NCBI GenBank assembly: GCA_041665285.1 | Contig: JBAYJC010000011.1 | Coordinates: 1 to 15,427, forward strand | Direction of reading: 5' to 3' | Length of the DNA stretch: 15,427 nt | DNA from: JBAYJC01 sp041665285 | GTDB lineage: Bacteria > Patescibacteriota > Patescibacteriia > 2-12-FULL-60-25 | In this document: piece after piece, positions 1 through 6,564 of the stretch | How positions within the stretch are numbered: position 1 is the stretch's first letter | How the letters are laid out: every line of letters starts with the position of its first letter | Translations under genes and position numbers: made by a program | The notes under the pieces: model-generated | Seen by the model: only the letters and a program-made list of their open reading frames with translations | Databases searched by the model: none | Told to the model about the DNA's origin: nothing

Positions 1-1073
1 CCACGCGCGTGGAAAAGCGGGCGTACTGGGACGAGACCGCGTACTACGGGTTCTCTGCGAGCGAGATCGACGTGCTGGAAGAGGCAACCGACCGCCTGCA
101 CCGGCTCTGTCTCAAAGCCGTGGAGCACGTCATCCAGCACCGCAGGTACTCCGAGCTCGCGATCCCGAGCAGTGCAGTGCCGCTCATCGAGCGCTCGTGG
201 CGCGAAGAGCGGAAGCAGACACGGAGCGTCTACGGACGCTTTGACTTCTCCTTCGACGGCGAAAGAACCCCCAAGCTCCTGGAGTACAACGCGGACACGC
301 CCACCTCGCTTCTGGAGGCCGCAGTGATCCAGTGGTACTGGCTCCAGGATTGCTTCCGCCACAACGATCAGTGGAACTCGCTCCACGAGCGGCTTGTGGA
401 GGCCTGGAAAAAACTGCGCAACAAAGCATCGCATCCGATCCTCCACTTTGCCCACATGGAGGACATCGAGGATGAGATGAACGTGGCCTACCTGCGCCAG
501 ACCGCAGATGACGCAGGATGGAAAACCATGGGCATGCGCATGGACGACCTCGGGTGGGACTCCATGGCTCGCACGTTCGTGGACCAGCAAAACGAGCCCG
601 TGCACACCATGTTTAAACTGTACCCTTGGGAGTACATGGTGCGCGAAGAGTTCGCCGCCCACCTGGAAGAGGCGCCGTCCATGCGATGGATCGAGCCTCC
701 GTGGAAGATGGTGCTCTCCAACAAGGGCATCCTCGCCATCCTCTGGGAGCTTTTCCCGGACGAGCCCTGTCTCTTGCCCACGTACTTCGACGGACCGCGC
801 GACATGCAGTCCTACGTGCGCAAGCCGCTCCTGTCGCGCGAAGGTGCGAACGTGGAGATCGTGACCCCGGACGGAGGCGAACAACGCCCCGGCATCTACG
901 GAGAAGAGGGCTTTGTCTTCCAGGCCTACGCCCCCTTGCCCGTGTTCGACGGCTACAGGCCCGTGCTCGGCGCCTGGGTCGTGGATGGCAATGCCGCTGG
1001 CATGGGCATCCGCGAGTCCACAAGCCGCATCACAGACAACCACAGCCGCTTCGCCGCACACCTAATCCTCTGA
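1..1073 (+). CDS. Glutathionylspermidine synthase-like ATP-grasp protein (YgiC/YjfC type), 5' end missing
   Basis: The protein resembles the C-terminal synthetase domain of glutathionylspermidine synthase and its E. coli paralogues YgiC and YjfC. These are ATP-grasp ligases expected to join a carboxylate to an amine in the cytoplasm, though the paralogues' true substrates are not settled. Family blocks visible in order are LEYNADTPTSLLEA, KLYPWEYM, PPWKMVLSNKG followed by LWELFP, KPLLSREGANVEI, and YGEEG near the C-terminus, ending GMGIRE. No amidase (CHAP) domain is present. A GTG at 9 could serve as a start, but the frame is open to the window edge and YgiC has about 30 more residues before the matching region, so the true start probably lies outside. 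A terminator follows 6 bp after the stop. Family assignment is confident; substrate is unknown. Confidence 0.9.
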   Translation, partial: TRVEKRAYWDETAYYGFSASEIDVLEEATDRLHRLCLKAVEHVIQHRRYSELAIPSSAVPLIERSWREERKQTRSVYGRFDFSFDGERTPKLLEYNADTPTSLLEAAVIQWYWLQDCFRHNDQWNSLHERLVEAWKKLRNKASHPILHFAHMEDIEDEMNVAYLRQTADDAGWKTMGMRMDDLGWDSMARTFVDQQNEPVHTMFKLYPWEYMVREEFAAHLEEAPSMRWIEPPWKMVLSNKGILAILWELFPDEPCLLPTYFDGPRDMQSYVRKPLLSREGANVEIVTPDGGEQRPGIYGEEGFVFQAYAPLPVFDGYRPVLGAWVVDGNAAGMGIRESTSRITDNHSRFAAHLIL

Positions 1074-1078
1074 CCTGA

Positions 1079-1115
1079 CCCCATCCTCTCACGAGAGCAG
1101 GGGTCGTTTTTTTTT
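1079..1115 (+). terminator. Rho-independent terminator after the ATP-grasp gene
   Basis: CCCC (1079-1082) and CTCTC pair with GAGAG and GGGG (1100-1103) around a short loop, followed by TCG and nine T (1107-1115). The stem has small internal mismatches. Almost the same hairpin recurs at 2621-2657 after the next gene. Confidence 0.85.
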
Positions 1116-1126
1116 AGAACGACCTC

Positions 1127-1156
1127 TTGACAAGCACGGAAAAACAGCGCTAGCTA
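1127..1156 (+). promoter_or_regulatory. Probable promoter of the 462-aa membrane protein gene
   Basis: A perfect TTGACA -35 box lies at 1127-1132, directly after the upstream terminator. The best -10 candidate at 17-18 bp spacing is TAGCTA (1151-1156), which is weak. The position between a terminator and an SD-led gene supports the call. Confidence 0.5.
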
Positions 1157-1199
1157 TGCGCACGTTCGCCACAAGAACGGAAAGGACACGGAGGAAGCC

Positions 1200-2588
1200 A
1201 TGGATCAGCAGGAACCGTCGAATCCGACCGTTGCTCTCGAGACGCCGACCACGGTCGTTGCCGAGCCGACCGGCCCCAAGCCGCCGGAGCATTGGTTCAA
1301 GCTCAACTTCCCGCACGAGGAAGCGCACAAGAGTTCGCCAGGTGTCATCTTCACCTGGTGCTTGCACCCGGATCTCGTGAAGGAGCTCCAGCAGAGGAAC
1401 ATCTGCCACCCAGCGCTCCTCGTGGTGGCCGTGGACATGGACAAGATGAAGGGGCTCTCGGACTGGATCAAGACAAACAGTCCGCAGAATCACGAAATCG
1501 AGGGTCGGGTCACTGCCCTTCGCGTCGTGTTCCCGCTTGACCAGGGCATGGGCCGCATCGAGTTCCACCGTCCTGGGCGCTACTGCCTGCTTGCGACCAT
1601 CATCGCCGAGCAGGCTCATACCAAGGACAGCACGGACCTGGTTCACGCACGGCGTCTGAACGCGCTCCACTCGATGTGGAGGGATCGCTCAAATGGCTGG
1701 CACCTGCTTCTGCTCAACACCACGGCTCTTGCCACAGGCGAGCTCGCCTTCGACACACAGCCGAGCACGTACGGTCTTGAAGACTTTACAGCGGTAAGCT
1801 ACTTCAGCCATCTCTTCGTCGAGCGTGACAAGGACGGCCTCGCCAAGAGCGTCGCCGGGGTCGAGGAGACGGAGATCGAGATCGACGAGAGCTTGTTCGC
1901 CAAGGAGCCTCCGCAGTGGCTCCAGAACTGGGGCAACCTGCTCTTCGACACGTCGCCTCGGAATGAGTGCGACTTTCGCAGGCGGCTGATCCTCGCGTTC
2001 ACGCTCCAGCCCTTTCTGGTCGCGATCTGGCTCTTGTTCCGAACGCTCGTGTACGGCGTCATCGCGTTCTTTCTCGCGCTCACCGGGCATCGCATCAAGC
2101 TCAGTGCCATGCTCCAGTCGTTCGGAAGTTACGGACCGTTCCGCCGCTTGCTGAACGGGCCCGACATCTTCGAGGACGAGGGTCTGTGGACGCGCACCCG
2201 TAAGGACAAGACCACGCGGCCGTGGTGGCAGGCAATCCTCCTCATGCCGATCACCTGGGTCGTAGGATGGGGCATCCTGGAACTGCTCGTCCGCATTGTC
2301 GAGCGCGCACCCAAGTTTTCTCTCGGAGTCATGGGCGGCGTGGCATTCTGCGTCATGGCCGGCATCCTGGCGTATCACCTCATGGCACGTAGCGCGCACC
2401 TAGCGGCACAGCCCGACGTACTCGCCCAGCGGACCATGCGGTTCTACAAGACGCGCCTCGAGCCGCTCACCTGCACGCTCGGCGGGCCGCAGGATGCAAC
2501 GTTGAAGGCGCTCCCGCCCTCGCACCGCACGCTCATCGTCAGGTTCCTGGACCTGAAGCAAAGGGTCTGCCTGCCGTTCCGCGGCTGA
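1200..2588 (+). CDS. Hypothetical membrane protein, 462 aa
   Basis: I do not recognise this family. The ATG at 1200 is preceded by a good Shine-Dalgarno GAGGAA (1191-1196) and a TTGACA promoter. Residues 1-30 are Pro/Thr-rich and polar. About 31-255 form a soluble region without a signal peptide, rich in Trp and His. Hydrophobic spans follow at about 263-295 (one long or two short helices), 344-366 and 374-394. The soluble C-terminal tail of about 68 residues contains a basic stretch and two Cys. The layout suggests a large cytoplasmic domain attached to a three- or four-helix membrane anchor, but no catalytic motif is visible. It is transcribed alone, between two near-identical terminators, and is GC-rich like the gene before it. 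Confidence 0.8.
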   Translation: MDQQEPSNPTVALETPTTVVAEPTGPKPPEHWFKLNFPHEEAHKSSPGVIFTWCLHPDLVKELQQRNICHPALLVVAVDMDKMKGLSDWIKTNSPQNHEIEGRVTALRVVFPLDQGMGRIEFHRPGRYCLLATIIAEQAHTKDSTDLVHARRLNALHSMWRDRSNGWHLLLLNTTALATGELAFDTQPSTYGLEDFTAVSYFSHLFVERDKDGLAKSVAGVEETEIEIDESLFAKEPPQWLQNWGNLLFDTSPRNECDFRRRLILAFTLQPFLVAIWLLFRTLVYGVIAFFLALTGHRIKLSAMLQSFGSYGPFRRLLNGPDIFEDEGLWTRTRKDKTTRPWWQAILLMPITWVVGWGILELLVRIVERAPKFSLGVMGGVAFCVMAGILAYHLMARSAHLAAQPDVLAQRTMRFYKTRLEPLTCTLGGPQDATLKALPPSHRTLIVRFLDLKQRVCLPFRG

Positions 2589-2620
2589 ACCAACTACGCA
2601 CGCACCATTTTCTAACCTGA

Positions 2621-2657
2621 CCCATCCTCTCACGAGAGGAGGGGTTGTTTTTATATT
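2621..2657 (+). terminator. Rho-independent terminator after the 462-aa gene
   Basis: TCCTCT (2625-2630), loop CACG and AGAGGA (2635-2640) pair perfectly, with CCC and GGG extending the stem past one unpaired A. A T-rich tail with interrupting A follows. It is a near-copy of the hairpin at 1079-1115. Confidence 0.85.
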
Positions 2658-2663
2658 TTGTTG

Positions 2664-2691
2664 CAAAAAAAATACGACCTAGATCAGGTCG
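2664..2691 (-). terminator. Terminator of the lexA/Nudix unit, overlapping the Nudix stop codon
   Basis: Read leftward, CGACCT (2691-2686), loop GATCT and AGGTCG (2680-2675) form a 6-bp stem, followed by TA and a run of eight T. The Nudix TGA stop (2686-2684) lies in the hairpin. Confidence 0.8.
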
Positions 2692-3169
2692 CGAGAAGGT
2701 CGAGGGCGTGGTGCATGAAGAACTTGAGGTTTACTGGCGATTTGAGGTCAGCGATTTCCTCTGCTGTCACCCAGCGGGATTGCCGAGCCACACCATCGCC
2801 AGGGCTAACCACCGTGCTCGAGGAGGTCGCGAAGTAGAGGTGGTCGAACCAGTGGTGACTTCCGAAAGTCACATCCAAGAGCGCAACGGGATGCGGGATG
2901 CGCAGAACGCCCTCCCATTCAGTCTGAGCCATGCCTGAAGCGTCGTAGAGTACGACGTCCAGGCCACATTCCTCCTTTGTCTCGCGCAAGGCCGCTTGGT
3001 GGGGGAGCTCACCACGCTCTAGGCCTCCACCCACGGGCATCCAGAACTGCAGGAGCTCATGCCAATGCACCAACGTGCGAAATCCATTCACGATGATGAC
3101 CGTTGCCGTGTGCCGACGCTCTTGCACCGCAAGGCGCAGTTGAGTCTGTGACTTCCTAGGCTGTCTCAT
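2684..3169 (-). CDS. Nudix hydrolase
   Basis: Nudix enzymes hydrolyse nucleoside diphosphates linked to another moiety, often for nucleotide-pool cleaning. A perfect Nudix box is visible: G48, five residues, E54, seven residues, then R62-E63-T64-K65-E66-E67-C68-G69-L70, supplying the Mg2+-binding glutamates. The fold starts at about residue 18 (ERRHTATVIIV), and the 161-aa length suits a single-domain member. An in-frame ATG at 3313 would add 48 residues. I chose the ATG at 3169 because GGAGG stands 7 nt before it and family homology starts after it. It is last in a leftward unit after lexA (start 4091) and an 82-aa gene, whose stop is 28 bp upstream. The terminator overlaps its stop. Substrate cannot be told from sequence. 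Confidence 0.9.
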   Translation of the reverse strand: MRQPRKSQTQLRLAVQERRHTATVIIVNGFRTLVHWHELLQFWMPVGGGLERGELPHQAALRETKEECGLDVVLYDASGMAQTEWEGVLRIPHPVALLDVTFGSHHWFDHLYFATSSSTVVSPGDGVARQSRWVTAEEIADLKSPVNLKFFMHHALDLLAT

Positions 3170-3197
3170 GTCCTTGCCTCCATCCGGACGCACTTCA

Positions 3198-3446
3198 TCA
3201 CAACAGAGCCATCTCTTCAAGTCGCCAGGCAAGGGATTCCGAACGAAACGAGAGGCGATAGGCGTTTGTTTCATCGGACACGGAAAAATAGTAGACCTTC
3301 TCGTGACCCACACGTTCGCTATGAATCAAATTGACTTTGCGTACTTGGTAATATTTATTGCCCCATTTAAAAACCATGGGTTCAGGCCGTTCATGTCGAA
3401 AGGCGACTAAAACCTCTACCGACTCTTGGACGGCTTCGTATGACAT
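3198..3446 (-). CDS. Small protein, 82 aa, resembling DUF6504-like proteins
   Basis: This short, soluble protein has a pattern of beta-strands and aromatic residues: a VEVLVAF strand, a PMVFKWGNKYYQV block with the Lys-Trp-Gly turn, KVYYFSV, and a C-terminal RLSF to WRLEEMALL. The layout recalls small one-domain proteins of the DUF6504 kind often found beside DNA-repair genes. That resemblance is from memory and unverified. The ATG at 3446 lies 21 bp after the lexA stop with no strong Shine-Dalgarno sequence. The TGA at 3200-3198 is followed 28 bp later by the Nudix start, so all three are probably cotranscribed and may respond to LexA. Function is unknown. Confidence 0.65.
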   Translation of the reverse strand: MSYEAVQESVEVLVAFRHERPEPMVFKWGNKYYQVRKVNLIHSERVGHEKVYYFSVSDETNAYRLSFRSESLAWRLEEMALL

Positions 3447-3467
3447 ACAGTTTACACCAAAAATGGA

Positions 3468-4091
3468 TTACAAGCTTCGAAAGGATCGGATGACCGCACG
3501 AACAACGCCTTGAATTAAAGGATCGTAACAATAAATTGGCTTCATGGTTTTATTTGCAGGCTGAAGGCGAATGCGATTTTTTTCACGATAGAATTTTTTG
3601 AGCGTTGCATACGAATTGTCGAGTAATGCCACAACAACGTCTCCATTTTTCGGCGAAGGATTACGCTCGATAATCACAAAATCTCCATCCCAAATGCCTT
3701 CGTCAATCATGGAGTCACCGCGTACACGAAGCACGTACGAGTTAGCAGAATCTGGAACAAGATCCACAGGCACAGCAAACGTCTCACGCTCCTCAACTGC
3801 CTCAATAGGTAAACCGGCCGTGATCAAACCCTTCAGGGGAAGAAGGACACTTCGGCCCCACTTCATGGCCTTATCCGTGGGTTCGAGCTCGCGATTGCCT
3901 GCTCCTGCTTCATTGGCTCGCAAATACCCACGCATGCGCAAAGACTGAATGTGCGCGTGGACCGTAGAAGGGGAGGCAAGCTCAAGTCCGCCGGCTATCT
4001 CACGATACGACGGAGCAAATCCGCGCTCGTTGATGAACTGGATAATAAAGTCCAGGACATCCTTTTGTTTTGGTGTGAGAGGCGGGAGCAT
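3468..4091 (-). CDS. lexA: LexA repressor
   Basis: LexA is the SOS repressor, which cleaves itself when bound to RecA filaments. The 207-aa length is normal. Residues 1-65 form the winged helix-turn-helix (LTPKQKDVLDFI, then FAPSYREIA and SPSTVHAHIQSL as helix 2 and recognition helix). The self-cleavage site is Ala92-Gly93 in ITAGLP. The catalytic Ser127 lies in GDSMID and Lys165 in YATLKK, so the protease dyad is intact. The frame extends upstream to 4211, but the ATG at 4091 places LTPKQ at the usual distance from the N-terminus. The stronger promoter reading puts the transcript start only 3-5 nt before this ATG, with no Shine-Dalgarno sequence. It is first in a unit with an 82-aa protein and a Nudix hydrolase. 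Confidence 0.96.
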   Translation of the reverse strand: MLPPLTPKQKDVLDFIIQFINERGFAPSYREIAGGLELASPSTVHAHIQSLRMRGYLRANEAGAGNRELEPTDKAMKWGRSVLLPLKGLITAGLPIEAVEERETFAVPVDLVPDSANSYVLRVRGDSMIDEGIWDGDFVIIERNPSPKNGDVVVALLDNSYATLKKFYREKNRIRLQPANKTMKPIYCYDPLIQGVVRAVIRSFRSL

Positions 4092-4101
4092 ATCTAGAAC
4101 A

Positions 4102-4130
4102 AAAATAGAACACGGAACAGGTTCCGTCAA
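4102..4130 (-). promoter_or_regulatory. lexA promoter
   Basis: Read leftward, TTGACG (4130-4125) is separated by exactly 17 bp from TATTTT (4107-4102). The predicted transcript start is near 4095, a few nt before the ATG at 4091, giving a leaderless or near-leaderless mRNA. Confidence 0.75.
4113..4126. promoter_or_regulatory. Candidate LexA operator (SOS box)
   Basis: CGGAACAGGTTCCG is a perfect 14-bp palindrome with GAAC and GTTC half-sites separated by 2 bp. It lies inside the spacer of the lexA promoter, where bound LexA would block RNA polymerase. GAAC/GTTC half-sites are typical of Gram-positive-type SOS boxes, but those usually have a 4-bp centre. No second full copy was seen in the window. 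Confidence 0.75.
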
Positions 4131-4159
4131 GCACGTGCATTTCCTAGCTTTTTGAAAAG

Positions 4160-4168
4160 TTATCCACA
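4160..4168 (+). promoter_or_regulatory. DnaA box TTATCCACA (left)
   Basis: Exact match to the strong DnaA box consensus, about 70 bp upstream of the lexA start. Confidence 0.65.
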
Positions 4169-4301
4169 GTCCCCTCGCCTTTCTCCTCAAAATTTTTTGC
4201 AAACTACACAAGAAATTTTACCCCCTGTCAAGAGGGAAGATGTCGAAAAATCTATAAAGAAATATTTGTTCATGTCTCTCAACGTGTTTGATAGACCCAC
4301 G

Positions 4302-4331
4302 AAGATCCTTCGTCTGACTCAGGATGACCTT
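4302..4331. repeat. Dispersed-repeat hairpin of the ATCCTTCG...CTCAGGATGAC type
   Basis: AAGATCCT and AGGATGACCTT form an imperfect inverted repeat around TCGTCTGACTC. It matches a well-known environmental-genome repeat whose accidental translations appear in databases as strings such as FDFAQDD or STSLRMT; here one frame reads ILRLTQDD. Only one copy lies in this window. Confidence 0.6.
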
Positions 4332-4403
4332 TTATACAAAGACTGTCTGCGGCACGAAACAAAACAACTTTTATGCTCACACTCCCCTTTTACTCCCCAC
4401 AAC

Positions 4404-4412
4404 TTATCCACA
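4404..4412 (+). promoter_or_regulatory. DnaA box TTATCCACA (right)
   Basis: Second exact consensus box, same orientation as the left one and 244 bp from it, about 80 bp before the 668-aa gene. Confidence 0.65.
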
Positions 4413-4494
4413 GCGATCTGAAAAACCATGGCACGATAGGAGATGAAGGCGCGAGAACGCGGCATTTCGTCCGCGGATTGCGCTGAACAGTATT

Positions 4495-6501
4495 ATGCCT
4501 CTTGTACGCATCAGGCGACATATCTGTCGCCTGACACTCTTCGGATTGCTTATTCACCTTTTACTCGGCGTAAGAATGGCACGCGCCTCGCCAATAGAAC
4601 CATCTCCAGAAATATTTCCGGAGACCGTGCCAGAACCAATAGCCGACCCCATTCCAGAACCGGTCTTCGCAACAGAAGCGACGTCTACATGGCCAGCCGA
4701 TGCCACATCAACAGAGATCGGTCTGTTCGAGACTGTCGCAACAACAACCATTGAAACACCTTTTGTGACTGTCACAACAACCACTTTCGACTTCGTGACC
4801 TCAACGCTCACTTTTGTCACTTCAACACCTGACCTATTCGAAACCACCACCACAACCCTCACAACTCTCAAGATGCTCTCGGCTACCACGACCGTCGCTC
4901 TCCTCGAAACCACGTCTACAGAAGCGACCCTAGAGCTCGCCACCTCCACCACAGACGTTCTCATCGTAACTTCGACGCTTGAGCTTCCACCTGCTGAACC
5001 GCCTGTCATCCTTCTTCGTGAACTTAATCCCTATCCCCTTGATGGCCCAGAGACCATTGACCTACTCCTTTGGTACACCACGGACACGAACTTCCTCGCT
5101 GGATGGACGCTGGCAGATCTCCAAGGCACCATCTTTCGCTTCACATCAACCACACCCGTTGAGGTCACCTCAGACGCACTTCACATCCACGCCACGCTCT
5201 CCAGCAACCGGCTGAACAATAGCGGCGATACGGTGATGCTACGCGATGCAGAAGACCGTCTCATGGAGAGCGTGACCTATGTACGTGTTCAAAAGGGTCA
5301 ACGATGGAGTCGCGGCGCGTTCTGCGATGAAGAGTGGCATCTTGCGGACGAATTCGGCGTGCGCATTGAAGAAGAGGTCGTAGAGCCGACCGTCGCAGAG
5401 CCGACCGTCACAACACCTCATTCAATCAATGAAACCGGGCCTATTATTCTTATCCATCCCACGACCACGCACACAACCACCACGAGTGCTACGGCACCTC
5501 CTCGTCAAAAAACTACCACACAGGCAAAAACCTCGGCGCAAGCCGTTATCGCTCAGACAACGACGGTCGAGCAAGCAAATAGCACGACGACCGTGCGAGA
5601 AAAGAAGACAATGGATCAACCAAGTGTTCGTACGAAAAAAATCAATGAACAAAAAAAGGTTACCCCTCCCAAAAAGAAGACAATAACCGCCACCAAAAAG
5701 ACGAGCGTCAAAGTCGTCGTCTCCAAGGAACCAGCTACCGTCCGCACCTCCATTGATCGTCTCCCCTCTCTTATGGATCCAACAAACCCGTCGCCCGTGC
5801 GCGTGCTCCTGCGTGGCCAGGTGATTACGCCTCCGCGCTTGCTGAGCACCAATCAATTTGTCCTCGCCAATCCAGACGGTCGAAGCCTTCTTGTTCACGG
5901 AACCAACAAACAACCAACACCCCCATTCAACGCAACCGTAGAAATTACGGGATCGCTAACCCTGAACGATCAAGGCCTTCAGCTCACCATGGCCGCAAAA
6001 GATCGGTGGCGCGTTGTAGCATCTCTTCTCCCTCAAGAGGCCATGCCACGCACCGTAGATCTTCTGACACCTGATCTTGAAGACGCGTGGAGCTTGGTTG
6101 ATGTCACGGGAACAATCACAGAAGTCAAAGGCATGCTCGTGCATCTGGATGTAAACGAAACGGAAATCGGCTTACGTATCAAGCCTCTCACAGGCTACCG
6201 TGCCGCACGCCTGCTCAAAGGCGACGTTGTACGCGTTCGCGGTGTCATTGATACGCGCGGAGACGAGATGATCGTCTATCCACGTGCCGTAGATGACATA
6301 CTCTTGATCCGCCACGCCATTGCTACACCCACGCCCACTCCTGCAAACACCGTACCGCCATGGACTCCCCTTGCGGCCGCAGGGCTGACCGTGGCACTTG
6401 GCCAAGGATGGAAACGCATCGGAAAAATGCGCGAGCAACGTAGGCTGGAACGTATGCTCGCTGAGGCAAATAAGGCGCTCGTACAACAAGGAGAGGAATA
6501 A
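4495..6501 (+). CDS. Exported Thr-rich protein with lamin-tail-like and OB-fold-like domains, 668 aa
   Basis: This is probably a cell-envelope protein. Residues 1-31 form a signal peptide or N-terminal anchor (RIRR, then FGLLIHLLLGV, then ARA). About 35-165 are Thr/Glu/Pro-rich low-complexity sequence. About 171-265 resemble a lamin-tail domain (LRELNPYP, then GWTLAD, then LNNSGDTVMLRD), a fold common in secreted bacterial proteins. About 295-415 are a Thr- then Lys-rich linker. Two similar beta-rich units follow (about 434-510 and 531-607), each starting like an OB-fold (VLLRGQVI, VDVTGTITEV). After a TPTPTP spacer comes a weak hydrophobic segment (622-638) and a basic, probably helical tail. 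The ATG at 4495 lacks a Shine-Dalgarno sequence; the frame opens at 4447 with no better start. The OB-like units could bind nucleic acid or sugars. Confidence 0.85.
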   Translation: MPLVRIRRHICRLTLFGLLIHLLLGVRMARASPIEPSPEIFPETVPEPIADPIPEPVFATEATSTWPADATSTEIGLFETVATTTIETPFVTVTTTTFDFVTSTLTFVTSTPDLFETTTTTLTTLKMLSATTTVALLETTSTEATLELATSTTDVLIVTSTLELPPAEPPVILLRELNPYPLDGPETIDLLLWYTTDTNFLAGWTLADLQGTIFRFTSTTPVEVTSDALHIHATLSSNRLNNSGDTVMLRDAEDRLMESVTYVRVQKGQRWSRGAFCDEEWHLADEFGVRIEEEVVEPTVAEPTVTTPHSINETGPIILIHPTTTHTTTTSATAPPRQKTTTQAKTSAQAVIAQTTTVEQANSTTTVREKKTMDQPSVRTKKINEQKKVTPPKKKTITATKKTSVKVVVSKEPATVRTSIDRLPSLMDPTNPSPVRVLLRGQVITPPRLLSTNQFVLANPDGRSLLVHGTNKQPTPPFNATVEITGSLTLNDQGLQLTMAAKDRWRVVASLLPQEAMPRTVDLLTPDLEDAWSLVDVTGTITEVKGMLVHLDVNETEIGLRIKPLTGYRAARLLKGDVVRVRGVIDTRGDEMIVYPRAVDDILLIRHAIATPTPTPANTVPPWTPLAAAGLTVALGQGWKRIGKMREQRRLERMLAEANKALVQQGEE

Positions 6502-6530
6502 CCCACATCTTATTCTCTCGCCCGCAAACA

Positions 6531-6560
6531 CCAAACACACCCCGCATGAGGTGTGTTTGG
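6531..6560. terminator. Hairpin between convergent genes
   Basis: CCAAACACACC (6531-6541) and GGTGTGTTTGG (6550-6560) form a perfect 11-bp stem with an 8-nt loop, between the 668-aa gene (+) and the PAS gene (-). Neither side has a clear T run, so it may be a weak bidirectional terminator or an RNA-end stabiliser. Confidence 0.6.
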
Positions 6561-6564
6561 CCGC

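Larger units (their letters stand above)
4131..4494. other. Intergenic region with two DnaA boxes; possible replication-related site
   Basis: This gap of about 360 bp between divergent lexA and the 668-aa gene is the longest non-coding stretch here. It holds two perfect TTATCCACA boxes in the same orientation (4160-4168 and 4404-4412), AT-rich stretches between them (about 4189-4216 and 4243-4275), and a repeat hairpin (4302-4331). An 89-codon frame at 4152-4421 crosses all of these and looks spurious. It could be an origin, a DnaA-titration site, or a DnaA-regulated promoter region. Confidence 0.5.

Noticed and set aside
4092..4211. N-terminal extension of LexA to 4211
   Set aside because: The extra 40 residues are not LexA-like and the segment contains the promoter and operator.
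4152..4421. 89-codon frame in the lexA upstream gap
   Set aside because: It runs through both DnaA boxes and the hairpin repeat (ILRLTQDD is a typical accidental translation of that repeat), has no Shine-Dalgarno sequence, and shows no domain.
4700..5000. Thr-codon repeats as a possible tandem-repeat or CRISPR-like array
   Set aside because: The repeats are irregular ACA/ACC/ACG codons within one reading frame, with no constant repeat or spacer length.
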